Of a DNA stretch of 64,000 bases, positions 15,304 through 28,625 are shown in pieces; within the stretch, counting starts at the first letter, position 1; each line of letters starts with the position of its first letter. A model generated the notes under the pieces. That model was not told where the DNA came from. It saw nothing but the letters and a program-made list of their open reading frames with translations, and did no database searches. The stretch is taken from NCBI GenBank assembly GCA_964006375.1, contig OZ023265.1:169652533-169716532 (forward strand). The letters are read 5' to 3'. The translations under genes were made by a program, and so were the position numbers. The stretch is from Tillus elongatus (taxonomy: Eukaryota; Arthropoda; Insecta; Coleoptera; Cleridae).

Positions 15304-15386
<83 letters not shown>
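15304..15386. repeat. (TA)n microsatellite
   Basis: TA tract 3' of the PLE. The following GTAGGCTCCCTAGAACCC is TCHR left-module text. Confidence 0.98.
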
Positions 15387-15388
<2 letters not shown>

Positions 15389-15605
15389 AATAAGCACGAA
15401 GTAGGCTCCCTAGAACCCAGTTCAAAAATCTGTAGATAACCGGAAGTATCTAGGTGGCGCAAACCATTTACATATATGCATACTGTCCTATGAACACAAA
15501 AGGTCGTATCTGCAGAATGTTGAGTTTTGAGTTATTAATGGTTTTGTGAAATAGCAAACGCCGTCAATATAAGGGAATATATAATTTCTTTTCTTTTCAA
15601 TAATA

Positions 15606-15695
15606 TTTTAGTGAATTTTCTTTTATAAAATTCACAAATGGAGAGATCTCGACTTTTGAATTTTGAAAAAACTTCTTTAAATGAACGGGATGTCA
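15606..15695 (+). repeat. TCHR left-module fragment
   Basis: Foldback TTAGTGAATTTTC/AAAATTCAC followed by GGAGAGATCTCGACTTTTG; no TA core follows. Confidence 0.75.
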
Positions 15696-15724
15696 CCATG
15701 ATGCTAATTCCAAATGCAGTAAAA

Positions 15725-16187
15725 ATTGTCACTGGTCTAAGAAAAATGATCTTTGGCACCCGTTTCTGTGTGACATATAATTAACTGAATACGTGGCCCT
15801 TCCCCATCCTATAATTCCATATGTTAACTGTGATTGCACCAAAGAAAAGTATAACAACTTCATCTCCCTTATACCGAGGTATTGCCTTAAGAATTTGAAT
15901 TTGTATAATAAAGCTCTTATCTTTCCCATTAGTACTCTAGTTCTTGATTCCATCTCAGGTGTTTATCTATTATTATTCCCAAATACTTTATATGTTCTCC
16001 TTGCTTTACTGTAAAGTCGCTTGGATTATTTTTGTTGAAAGTCAGCAACGAAAAATTTGGTAGACTACCCCGGTATGTCGCAAGCGGCATATATTTAGTT
16101 TTATCAACATTAAATGTTAAGAAGTTTATATCAAACTAATCCCTTATTATCTTAAAGCCACTTTCCGCTTTATTTTTTAAGTTATCT
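15725..16187 (-). pseudogene. LINE reverse transcriptase fragment (palm/thumb)
   Basis: On the minus strand 16187-15725 reads FLTFNVDKTKYMPLAT, HIKYLGIIIDKHLRWNQE, then KFLRQYLGIREMKLLYFSLV and LTYGIIGWGRATYS. These are the motif after YADD and the thumb of jockey/CR1-like LINE reverse transcriptases. An in-frame stop precedes FDINFL and frames shift near 15950. The upstream part is cut at about 16187, where SINE copy 2 begins. It is a different family from the LINE at 8040-9690. Confidence 0.85.
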
Positions 16188-16197
16188 CATGCCTTTC

Positions 16198-16377
16198 TGT
16201 AAGGAGGGTAGGGATGTTTAACGTGCCCAACATCGCATGGACACGGGACCGACGGCTTTACGCCCCCTCCGAAGGACGGAACGTGCAGACATTCAACTTG
16301 CTCAAATACAATTTGGTTGATGTTAATGTTTCAGTTTGTACTGAAAAAGTGAAAGGAGGACCCTGGAATCGAACCCA
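16198..16377 (-). repeat. tRNA-derived SINE, copy 2 (head truncated)
   Basis: The body matches copy 1 closely (CCAACATCGCATGGACA, GACGGCTTTACGCCCCC). The B box (GGGTTCGATTCC on minus) is present at 16364-16376, but the A box is lost. Confidence 0.8.
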
Positions 16378-16382
16378 ATCTG

Positions 16383-16475
16383 TCTGAAAATGCTGTCAAG
16401 CAGCGAAACTATAGTCACAGAAACGTTGAAGAACTTCCTAGAACTTCCAGAATTCGTAGGGACACTTGCTGCAGT
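16383..16475 (+). repeat. PLE-terminus-like sequence with hammerhead-like core
   Basis: CTGAAAATGCTGTCAAGCAG is followed at once by CGAAAC: a GCTG/CAGC stem between a CUGANGA-like and a GAAAC segment. The downstream ACACTTGCTGCAGTTAGCT resembles 23110-23128 (CACTTGCTCCAGTTAGCT). Confidence 0.4.
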
Positions 16476-17370
16476 TAGCTTACGCGCTGGCTACGTCCTT
16501 CGCCAACGAAAACCAACAGTGAAGCCAGAGAAGTAGTCTCCAAGTCTGTATGTATAATAACCTTTTAACAATATTAATTGAAAACGGCAACAGGAAGAGA
16601 GGTGTCCCAACTGAAAAACCTGACCCAACTGATGAAGTGTGGAAGATACCAACAAAAACTGTTTGAGTATGAGAGATATGGTTACGAACGCAATGCGACA
16701 GTGCCTTTAGACTGTGACCATGAGGATGATGAATTAATCCAAACCATAATACCATATTGTGACACTTCGTGTGATACGCCGGGTGTCGGTATATTGAAAT
16801 GTTCTTGTATATCATCGTTGGACTCGTCAAAATCAATTTAACTGTCTTCTATACAAGTTGCTAATAATAGCTTGCCGAAATTTAAATTTCAAACTCACAC
16901 TGTGTTGTCATCATTTTCATCACAAAGGAGAACCAATTCTTTTTGTGTGCATAATAAAGCTCGTTCAAGAAATAAACGCAAAGGTCTGCCTAACGATTTC
17001 CACAGTTAAATTTTGAGGACGACGACATTGAATTTCATTAACAATCAGAAACTCTCACTCTCTTCTGTGTTTATCACACCGTTGTTTAAATATATCTGTC
17101 GCATAGCAGGCTATTTGGTTAGGTTAAAACATTTATGAATTAAGGTAATCAAAAGTTTTATGTTAATTCAAACGTGTAAGAGACGCAACTCGAAAATACG
17201 AGGCGGGATTGAATAAAAACATTAAAAGCGCCTTAGAAAGGAATATCGCAACTAGAAAATACTAAAGTACGCGCATTAGCACTATTAATTTAGAAAGACT
17301 GGCATAGTAGTTCTAATTACCCGTTTATATTATTATTATTACTTTATTGGTCAAAATCCTATAATATGGC
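16476..17370. other. unassigned; two overlapping open frames without recognisable domain
   Basis: Opposite-strand frames of 87 and 118 codons overlap at 16480-16841. Neither shows a domain I recognise. The rest is AT-rich. Confidence 0.4.
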
Positions 17371-18155
17371 TGTTGTGTTCTAATATTGTTTAATCCTCAC
17401 ACTCAATCTCCCCGAGTCCAACCCTGTCCAGTCACATCCTAAAAACCTCCCTTAATGCTTACAAGCGCCCACAGAGGCAGGTATGATTGGCACTGCTGTA
17501 ACAGTTGGCAACAACAGCCACCAGAGGCGTACAACATTGGTATCCCTGTGACTTGTTATCGAGTGTCACCAACCAACCAAACGAAACAGCCACGAGAGAT
17601 CTCAAGATTCAATTACTTCCATGTCATCCAGCGTCCAGTGCGGTCCTCCCGACCGGCCGAACCGTGAGTGTTAGTCAGACGCAGGATAGTAGTTGACTAT
17701 GCTGTGGTCACACCAAATATCACTTTTTCATCGTCCGGCGGCCAGTCAACACCGTAACCAGATCGCTTCCAACCAAGGTGATGATTAGTCACCAGTTCAT
17801 ATTCTTGGCCATTTAGCGGTCCGTGAGTCTCGCGTGGAAGAACCACCCTTTCAGCGAGCGACTGACCCGTGGCAAGAAGTGCACCACGTGTTTGTGAGTC
17901 CGCTTTGTCAACCGGACAAGCATCACCCACGTAGCTATCCCAATGGACTAAGCCCCAGGTACCAGTGGCAGCTTCCGCGTGTTGCGTACGGCAACCTACA
18001 ACCTACCCAGCACCAATTTCCAACTGTAAGTCACCTTTTTTATTGTATCCTTATTAGATCGCAATATTCATTTCTGTATGTAACCTTGTGACGGTCATAA
18101 TTAAATTATTATTACTTTTACCAAGTGTATTCATAAATCTGCCCCACAAACAGCA
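17371..18155 (+). repeat. LTR-like sequence, plus orientation
   Basis: Starts TGTTGTGTTCTAATATT and ends near ACAAACA, followed by TCTGGTCCTTC, a motif I associate with BEL/Pao-type internal starts. It contains a GTAAGT donor-like site (about 18025). It aligns along its whole length, with many differences, to the reverse complement of 18546-19296. No coding sequence of an LTR element lies next to it. The BEL/Pao assignment is an inference. Confidence 0.6.
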
Positions 18156-18545
18156 ATTCCTCTGGTCCTTCACGAGTTTTAAACGGGTAATTAGAACCAC
18201 GATGTTAGTCTTTTTAAACCAGTAATGTTAATGCGCGCCTTTTAGTTTAATTCAAACTTTTAGTATTTCGCGGCATTAAATTTATCCTTTTCTGAACTGT
18301 ACAATGTCCATAATACAATAAATTTACAGATGTGCTGTATTTTGCGATATAATTTAAATAAGTTTATCCAACAGTACTTAACATTGACATCTCCAAATAC
18401 TACAAGCTTCAAATTTCGGTACATCAAGCCAAACATTTCTTTTTCATATTTCTTCCTCAATCTAAACCTTCAAACATTCATTTTCCATAAATCTTAAGCC
18501 CTCCATAATTATAATTCATTTTATATACTCGCGAAGGACCAGAGG
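18156..18545. other. spacer between inverted LTR-like arms
   Basis: About 390 bp of AT-rich sequence. Both edges carry TGGTCCTTC facing inward. No coding potential. Confidence 0.5.
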
Positions 18546-19296
18546 AATTGTTATTTGTGGGTGCAGATTTATAATGGACACACGTGGCAAAACAATAACA
18601 ATTTAATATGACAGTTGCAAATTTACATACAAAAATTTATGGGTGAGTTGCGCTCCAATACTGATCAATACAATAAAAGGGGACTTACGATTGAAGATGG
18701 ATGGGTTGCCGTCACCAGAACGTGGATGATCTCGCTGGTAGCTGGTCCAAAGGGGCCAAGGTGTTTTACGTCTTTAGGTGACATATGTGAATTGCGGTGT
18801 GTTGATGCCACGGTGGAAGGTATTTATAATCACGAGTCAGTCGCTTGTCGGAAGATTGGTTCTTCCCACAACGAAGCTCGCTGATATGTCCACGTGTTAA
18901 TGGTGACAACCGTGGGTTTTGATATCCTGACTCAGTGTCGCGGGTCCGGAGATCTTCCTATGATGTTCCCTGACCGATGGACTACGACGAAGGTAACTTC
19001 AGTGTGACCAGCATATTCAATTATTACGCTGTGTCTGATTACCGCTCACTGTTCAGTCGGTCTTGCCACGACGTTACTGGACGCTGGTAGACGAGGAAAT
19101 GGTCGAGTCTTATATCATTTTGTAGCTGCTTCTCTCGGTTGTTGCCGCTGGATGACACATGTCACAGGGGCGTCACTGTCGGTACCTGCGCCTCTGTCGG
19201 CTGTTGTAGGCATTAAGGGAAATTGCAGGCTAATAAAGGACAGGGTTGGACTCGGGAATGTTAGGTGCGAGGATTTGATAATATTAGAACACAACA
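18546..19296 (-). repeat. LTR-like sequence, minus orientation
   Basis: Reverse-complement relative of 17371-18155: same start (TGTTGTGTTCTAATATT at 19296), same GAGTCCAACCCTGTCC block, same GTAAGT site and the same TGGTCCTTC downstream. Confidence 0.6.
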
Positions 19297-19684
19297 CTTT
19301 AAAATTGCACCGAAGGTATATCATCTAAAAAGTTGTCAGGAATGTAATCATCTTACTGTAAAAATCATTAACTAACATAGTCATAAATCTGAAAAAAATT
19401 AACTCAAAGAATAAAATGCACATAATGACTCAGGTTTACCCACTTTTTCCGAACTTTTGTTCCTACTTAAGGCAGTAGGTTATTATAATAATTACTTATT
19501 CTTAATACTTTGTTTTTTTTTCAAGATGATTTTTTTAAAGTTTGATGGTAGTTAGTGATATTTTTCTGTATCAATGTAGGCTAAATGCGATTAGTTATTT
19601 GTACAAATGTACGAGAACAAAAATAGGCTGGACACAGCAAGTGCGTTATGGTAGTAAATTTTCACAGAAATTATCCACACTCTT

Positions 19685-19689
<5 letters not shown>
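19297..19689. other. AT-rich spacer with TCHR terminus
   Basis: Positions 19633-19670 carry GACACAGCAAGTGCGTTATGG, the inverted TCHR right terminus. The rest is not recognised. Confidence 0.5.

Positions 19690-19763
<74 letters not shown>
19690..19763. repeat. (TA)n microsatellite
   Basis: TA tract just upstream of the LINE fragment. Confidence 0.99.
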
Positions 19764-19768
<5 letters not shown>

Positions 19769-19784
19769 ATGACAGTGAACTATA

Positions 19785-21640
19785 GAGTACTATAACTAGA
19801 GTAAGAGAAAATATAGGGAATAGAAGACCATGGATAACACAGGAGATACAACTAAGGTGCAACAATAGATAAAAAACATATATAAAGTACCTAAAGGGAG
19901 AACTATCCCAGCAAGACTAGACAAACATTATAAACACACAAAATAGACCACTCAGACAGCAAAAAGAAACAACAATGAAAAAAGAATAGAATTGGCACCA
20001 ACAAAACCAAAACCATTTGGAAAATAATAAAAGAACACCACCCCACAACAATTGGAAGTGTCACATTTTTACAAGGAGCAACTAAAGAATGAAAAATAAC
20101 TATGTTAAATAAAGCTAATATAGAATTTATAGAAATATGTCCAGACATAGACCAAGCAAAACCAAGAGCAGACAAGTTCAAGACAAATAGTATTACATTT
20201 TTTCGAAAACCAGCAAATGAGCTTGAAATCAAGATACCTAATTGATTTAGGACTTAAAAACACTACATCGGTTGGGTGGGACGATTTACCAACTAAATTG
20301 CTAAAAATAACAGCGGATATAACAGCGAATCCTTTAGTTCGCATTATTGATTAAATTTTTGTGAAAGGAAAACTTCCAGAAAATAAAATTAGCTGATGTA
20401 ATAGCACTTTATAAACATGGAAATGCGAGACTAATATCAAATTATGGGCATTAGTGCCAAACATCTCAAAAATTTCTGAGAGAATAATACATGTAGGTTT
20501 AATGGATTTTTTGCTAGTATATCACTGTTCAATGATAATCAAAATGGGTTCATGAAACACAAAACCACAATAAGAACGGTATTTTAGACTCTGCTAGAGA
20601 TTTTTGACGCATTTCGTGAGCGAAACATTTCAACTGACATAATCTTATATTTATCTAAAGCCTTTAATTCAATCAAATATAACATTCTTATAGAAAAAAT
20701 GTATAAATATGGAATAACAGATATACTGCTGCAACTGTTAGCGTCCTATCTCTCAATGACAACAACGCTTAGCTAATGAAGATACAACAGGATATAAAGT
20801 AAAATCAGAATTTTCCACATTGACCAAAGGAGTTGCCCAAGGATCAATCCTCGGACCACTTTTATATACAATGTATACCAATGACATGCTAGAAAATACA
20901 AACAAGAACATAAGACTATACGCAGACAACTCCTCCATTATCCTAAAACATCACAATAAATTTGAATTGCAAAATGAATTAAGTAAAGTTCTTTTCGATG
21001 CAAAGAAGTGGTTTCAATTAAATAACTTGAAAGTAAATACTGATAAGACAGTAATTGTCCACTTTGGCACAAAAATTAGTGACAATGATGTAAACATGTA
21101 TAAAATTGATGAAGAAATCGTTATTAAGTCAAAACATAAAACAAAATTTGTTGGATTAAACATCGATGCCAGGCTTGACTGGAAAAGCCATATTGCTAGC
21201 CTAACATCAAAACTTGCCTAACATCAAAAATTGCCTAACATCAAAAATTGCCACATACACCTTTGAGTAATGTTTCATGGTGGGTATGAATTCCAGCTGC
21301 TCTAGGAGCATGTCACGCCTCAGTGGAGTCAATATTGAGATATGGTGTTGTTTTATGGGGACATTCAACTGACATCAATAAAGTATTAGTAGCACAGAAG
21401 AGAAGTTTGAGAGCTGTATTTCATCTTGAGCCAAGGGATAGTTATAAAAACATTTTGATATACAAAAACTTGTTTACCTGTATTGTCATTTATATACAGG
21501 GTGCCCGATTTTCTAGGCTCTTTGTATATGAAGGAGTCAAATTTGTAATTGAGAATAGTAACCTGTTCTCAAAGCTAGAACAAAAACATAATTATGTTGT
21601 TAGAAAGAGGACTAGACTAAATTATCCAGTGTAACGCCAT
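19785..21640 (+). pseudogene. LINE reverse transcriptase relic (linker to C-terminus)
   Basis: In order: RRPWITQEIQLRC (endonuclease-RT linker), then FNDNQNGFMKHKTT, STDIILYLSKAFNSI and ILIEKMYKYGITDILL (RT blocks), GVAQGSILGPLLYTMY, RLYADNSSI (catalytic YADD altered to YADN), WFQLNNLKVNTDKT, and SILRYGVVLWG. Many stops and frameshifts. The second Asp of the catalytic pair is Asn, so it would be inactive even if open. A 17-bp unit (CTAACATCAAAAATTGC) is repeated three times at about 21200-21252 and shifts the frame. Jockey/CR1-like; the endonuclease is missing. Confidence 0.85.
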
Positions 21641-21659
21641 CTAAAGCAGTCAAATTTTT

Positions 21660-21937
21660 AGAAATTTTAACACCCGATATAAAGAACATATTTCTGCATT
21701 TAGAAATAACCACGCTGACAAATCTACATTTGCAAAACATATTATTAATACCCAACATAGACCCACATTAAGTAACCGCATAAAACCACAACATTTTTTT
21801 AATGATAAGCGTAAACTAGACTTTTTTTAAGCTTTAAAAGTAAAAAAGCCCATAGACAAGAAAAACTACTTCGTTTTAAATGAGCAAACTGTTTTAAGGG
21901 ATTCCCCTTTCTTGGATATTCTTCTTCCTAATTAAAT
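21660..21937 (+). pseudogene. PLE/GIY-YIG endonuclease C-terminal fragment
   Basis: One frame reads TRYKEHISAFRNNHADKSTF, then AKHIINTQHRPTLSN and NYFVLNEQTVLRDSPFLDIL before a stop, with a single in-frame stop in the middle. The R-x-K-EH and AKHII blocks are the C-terminal part of GIY-YIG nucleases carried by PLE-type retroelements; the GIY and YIG blocks are missing. It abuts the end of the LINE relic with almost no spacer. Confidence 0.65.
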
Positions 21938-22027
21938 AAATCAAAAAAAGTAAATCTAACTATTTTTCCAAAAAAGTTGTAATAAGATAATGAGTTGATG
22001 TGTGTCGATATTTTCATTGAGTCGGCT

Positions 22028-22950
<923 letters not shown>

Positions 22951-23686
22951 TTTAAAGAATTTTTTGATCAAAACATCATAACATAGCATCAGATCTTTAT
23001 TTGTAGTTGTTATATTTCGTATTAATTCAATTTTATTTTGTCTGAGGATGTTGTCAGCAGCGACGAAACGTTGAAGAACAGCGTACAACGTCTAGAATTG
23101 AGAACGGCCACTTGCTCCAGTTAGCTAATGCACATTAGATTACTGTTTGTTACTTTTGAATGCTATCTTATTACATAATACACAATACCTCCAAAAATAA
23201 TTATTTTATTTAGAGGCCGTGTTGGTTAGTTAGAGCTGGTTTTATACGCCGAATTATAAACAGTTTAGCTATAATTTGACGCATTTATGTTCTGAACATG
23301 TCCCAGAAGACACACAAGTTGAATAGCGTGCCTGGGGTTCACATCGAAGAATTTAATAATCGACTAACGCTATTGTTTTCCATATGAAGAAAGTATTATT
23401 TTATTAACACAATGAAAATTATAGGTTATGTTTTAAAAGGTGTTTTTATGATTGGATACACCTTGTTTCAATGACTGTATAACCATATAAAAATTATAGT
23501 GTTGTAATTAACACATTCCATAACACACACAAACGTTTAGACGGCTTTACTTTGAGCACTTGTCTTAAGGAAAGTGGCTATTAGAAAAATTAGTTAGCCC
23601 TCGCTGTTATCTGCTTAGATTCCTTCTATTTTATAGTGATGGGAGGACCCCTTAAAACTTTTTCGTATGTTACCTCATGTTGCTTG

Positions 23687-23690
<4 letters not shown>
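22951..23690. other. unassigned; hammerhead-like motif near 23040
   Basis: 23041-23075 holds CTGAGGATGTTGTCAGCAGC followed by GACGAAACGTTG, a stem bracketed by CUGANGA-like and GAAAC. The remainder is AT-rich and unrecognised. Confidence 0.4.

Positions 23691-23760
<70 letters not shown>
23691..23760. repeat. (TA)n microsatellite
   Basis: TA tract running directly into a mariner-type end (CAGGGTGATTC). Confidence 0.99.
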
Positions 23761-23763
<3 letters not shown>

Positions 23764-23940
23764 GGTGATTCAAATTCGAGCCTCACCAAGGAGAACTAGC
23801 TTATTATCGAAGATAGAGGGTAGGTTTAAATCTGGCAAAGTAGCTAAGTTTTGGCCTCTTTAATATGACGCAGAGAAAACAAACTTCCTGGCACTGTCGT
23901 TCAAACAATTGTCCAAAAACTGAAAAAGGAGATTTTCCTC
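23759..23940 (+). mobile_element. mariner terminal fragment
   Basis: Begins TACAGGGTGATTCAAATTCG, like the TACAGGGTGATT end of the mariner at 28626. No transposase follows. Identification rests on the end motif only. Confidence 0.45.
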
Positions 23941-24899
23941 TCTGGCTCTCCAAGCAACATTTTGAGTCAAATTGACGTAAAATCGACCTAATAATAGGTC
24001 GGCGACCAAATCACCGCATTTCATTTTCAAGTAAAATTTAAGTGTATTTTACCAATGTGGGGAATAAACTAAAAGTTTTAGGGAAGTCGATAATAGGTCC
24101 AGCAAGGCATTTCGACCAACGCGTTTTGGTTATATTTAGGGCATTTTCATTCTACCTTGGGCCAATGGACGTAATTTATTGGTAAATAGGTGCTACGTTT
24201 TATTTGAATGTGACATCTGGGCGCAGGTGCCGTGAAATTCTTAACAATCAACTGCGCATGTGGCATTATTCTGTAGGATCTGTGGTTATGTATGTATTAA
24301 CAAACAGTAGATATTAGCATCTTTGTTAAGAAATGACAACATGTTGACTGACCAAAAAAGATACTTTAAATATTTCGATCAATGATAAAGGTAAATTTGC
24401 AGGGAATAAAGGAAAAAAACCACTGCGGTTTTGTTTTTTTCTGTCAACACAATCATGATACTTCGATATAATTGAAGCGCCTCTGTAATAATAAATTAAA
24501 ATGAAAAACTGTTCAAAATTCTTGAAATTCTGATTTTGAGGATTGGTGATGTAAACAAGACAAAACTACCCTACCCTCATTGTATAGAATCATATGTTTA
24601 TGTTTTTTTTTCGAGTTAAAATTTAATTACACTAGATTCAACAAAAAATGGTTTTTAGTTTTCCAATAAAATCAATATGGATATCGCAAGCATGGTTTAA
24701 TATGGCTGCCGTTGTAACATTATTGACCTGAAAGTAAATTTTGCTCTATTTTTTTTTACTTATAAGTCACAATTCCCAATGACAAGGCAAACCAACGAAA
24801 CTCTGCAGGTATTTTGTCTTATTATGGGAATTTCAACTACATGGTAAACGAATTTAGTTTAAATTTATTAGCATTTACATTTTCATGTATTGAAATAAT

Positions 24900-24902
<3 letters not shown>
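23941..24902. other. unassigned; short dispersed repeat at 23950-24046
   Basis: 23950-24046 is an inverted match to 12480-12590. Nothing else was recognised. Confidence 0.4.

Positions 24903-24968
<66 letters not shown>
24903..24968. repeat. (TA)n microsatellite
   Basis: Uninterrupted TA tract. Confidence 0.99.

Positions 24969-27061
<2,093 letters not shown>

Positions 27062-27135
<74 letters not shown>
27062..27135. repeat. (TA)n microsatellite
   Basis: Uninterrupted TA tract. Confidence 0.99.
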
Positions 27136-27138
<3 letters not shown>

Positions 27139-28625
27139 ATCTGAACTTCATAAGAAGACTTCCAATTTAGTATACCATAGAGACCTATTGTAAGTTAATA
27201 TTAGGTAATAAATTAGGTTAAAATAGGTATTTTAGGTATCTGGACTTAGTAGACAGTTTTCATTTAGTTTGGGGCACACGTCGACCTTAAAATTACCAAG
27301 TGTGAAATTGAAACTCAAAATTATATTTAAGTATATTTACAGGAAAAACTGAACAAAATTTTTCCCAATTTAGTTACTTGTAAGTTACTGACTTTGGAGT
27401 AATTTTAATAGTCAAAAATGGGCTAATTAGGACCTGCATTCTCAAATTTGTAGTGATTATGACAAACAAGCCAACATTTTGGTTAATTGTAACTAAATTA
27501 GAACTTGGTTAGGTTATTTGGACTCGAGTGCTGGTTAACATGCCTTAATTTGTTGCTTGGGTCATGTATTTGAACTCTTATAAAGAAACTAAAAACATGG
27601 TTTCACAGCCATTTACAGTTTTCCATCTGATAGCAGATTCGAAACGTTTCAACAACGTTACGCCTTCTTCGGAACATCATCAACTTTCTTATTTCTTATA
27701 AGCGCCATATTAGATTTTGGCCTTATAGGATTCGTTTTTCCTGAATTTAACAATGTATAACATGTTGCGAAATAGCTTTTAACAATTAGGCCTAACTGTC
27801 AAACAGTGTACAATCACCTTAATCGGTATCTAACTTGGCTGTGGAATTGTAAATGAAAAAAAATATTTCTCGCTTTCGGTGATAACATGGTTATAATAAG
27901 ATCCCTTTAATAATAAAATAAGCGTGATATATTACGTATGTTTTATGCATTAAATAAAAAAAAAACAACATTCGGCAACAGAAACTCAATTAACAGTCAA
28001 TAACGTAATGACACAAGAAAAAAGATCTAACACTATGAATACTGGTTCAGGGTTTTAACTTTAAGTTGAACTTGGTAATAGTTAGCCTTGTTTATGAAGA
28101 CTTTTATTCGTTATTATCTGCATCATGTCTCTGCACGAAAATATTAGAAACCAGAACTGTAAGAAATTAATTAATTTTTCTATAAGTTGTGCCGCGAACG
28201 ATGCATTAGTTCACTAAATTCATATCTTCTGGGTATAAGCATCGCGGCATACCAAAGATTAGCTATATTCCAGCCAGCAAGAGTTACGTAACAACTAGCT
28301 CGTGCAGTTTCAACGTATCATCATCAACGGGAATTGAAAATGTATAAAATTAGAAGCTGTCAGTTTTACATGACGTGTTAATTGGAATCATAGCCAGCTT
28401 TTCATTAAGAAAACACATTTAGCGTGATGATTTTTAATTGAACTAAGTGGTCATTTCTGTTACATGTACACATTCAGTTTCACTAACATAGGCGTGAATA
28501 TGTTATTTCTGCTTGAAACCTCGAACGCGTTTAAGGAAACTAAAGAATAAATTGTTTGCCGACTAGCTATGTCGATAAACTAGGTACCGGGTGCCCCCAT
28601 TATATTTTAACCATTTATAAACTTA
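27136..28625. other. AT-rich spacer, nothing firm
   Basis: No coding domain. 27635-27690 has a GAAACGTTTCAACAACGTT segment of the kind found near retroelement ends, but no boundary could be drawn. Confidence 0.4.

Noticed and set aside
16480..16841. Overlapping opposite-strand frames of 118 and 87 codons
   Set aside because: Neither has a domain, and no splice or promoter context supports one over the other.
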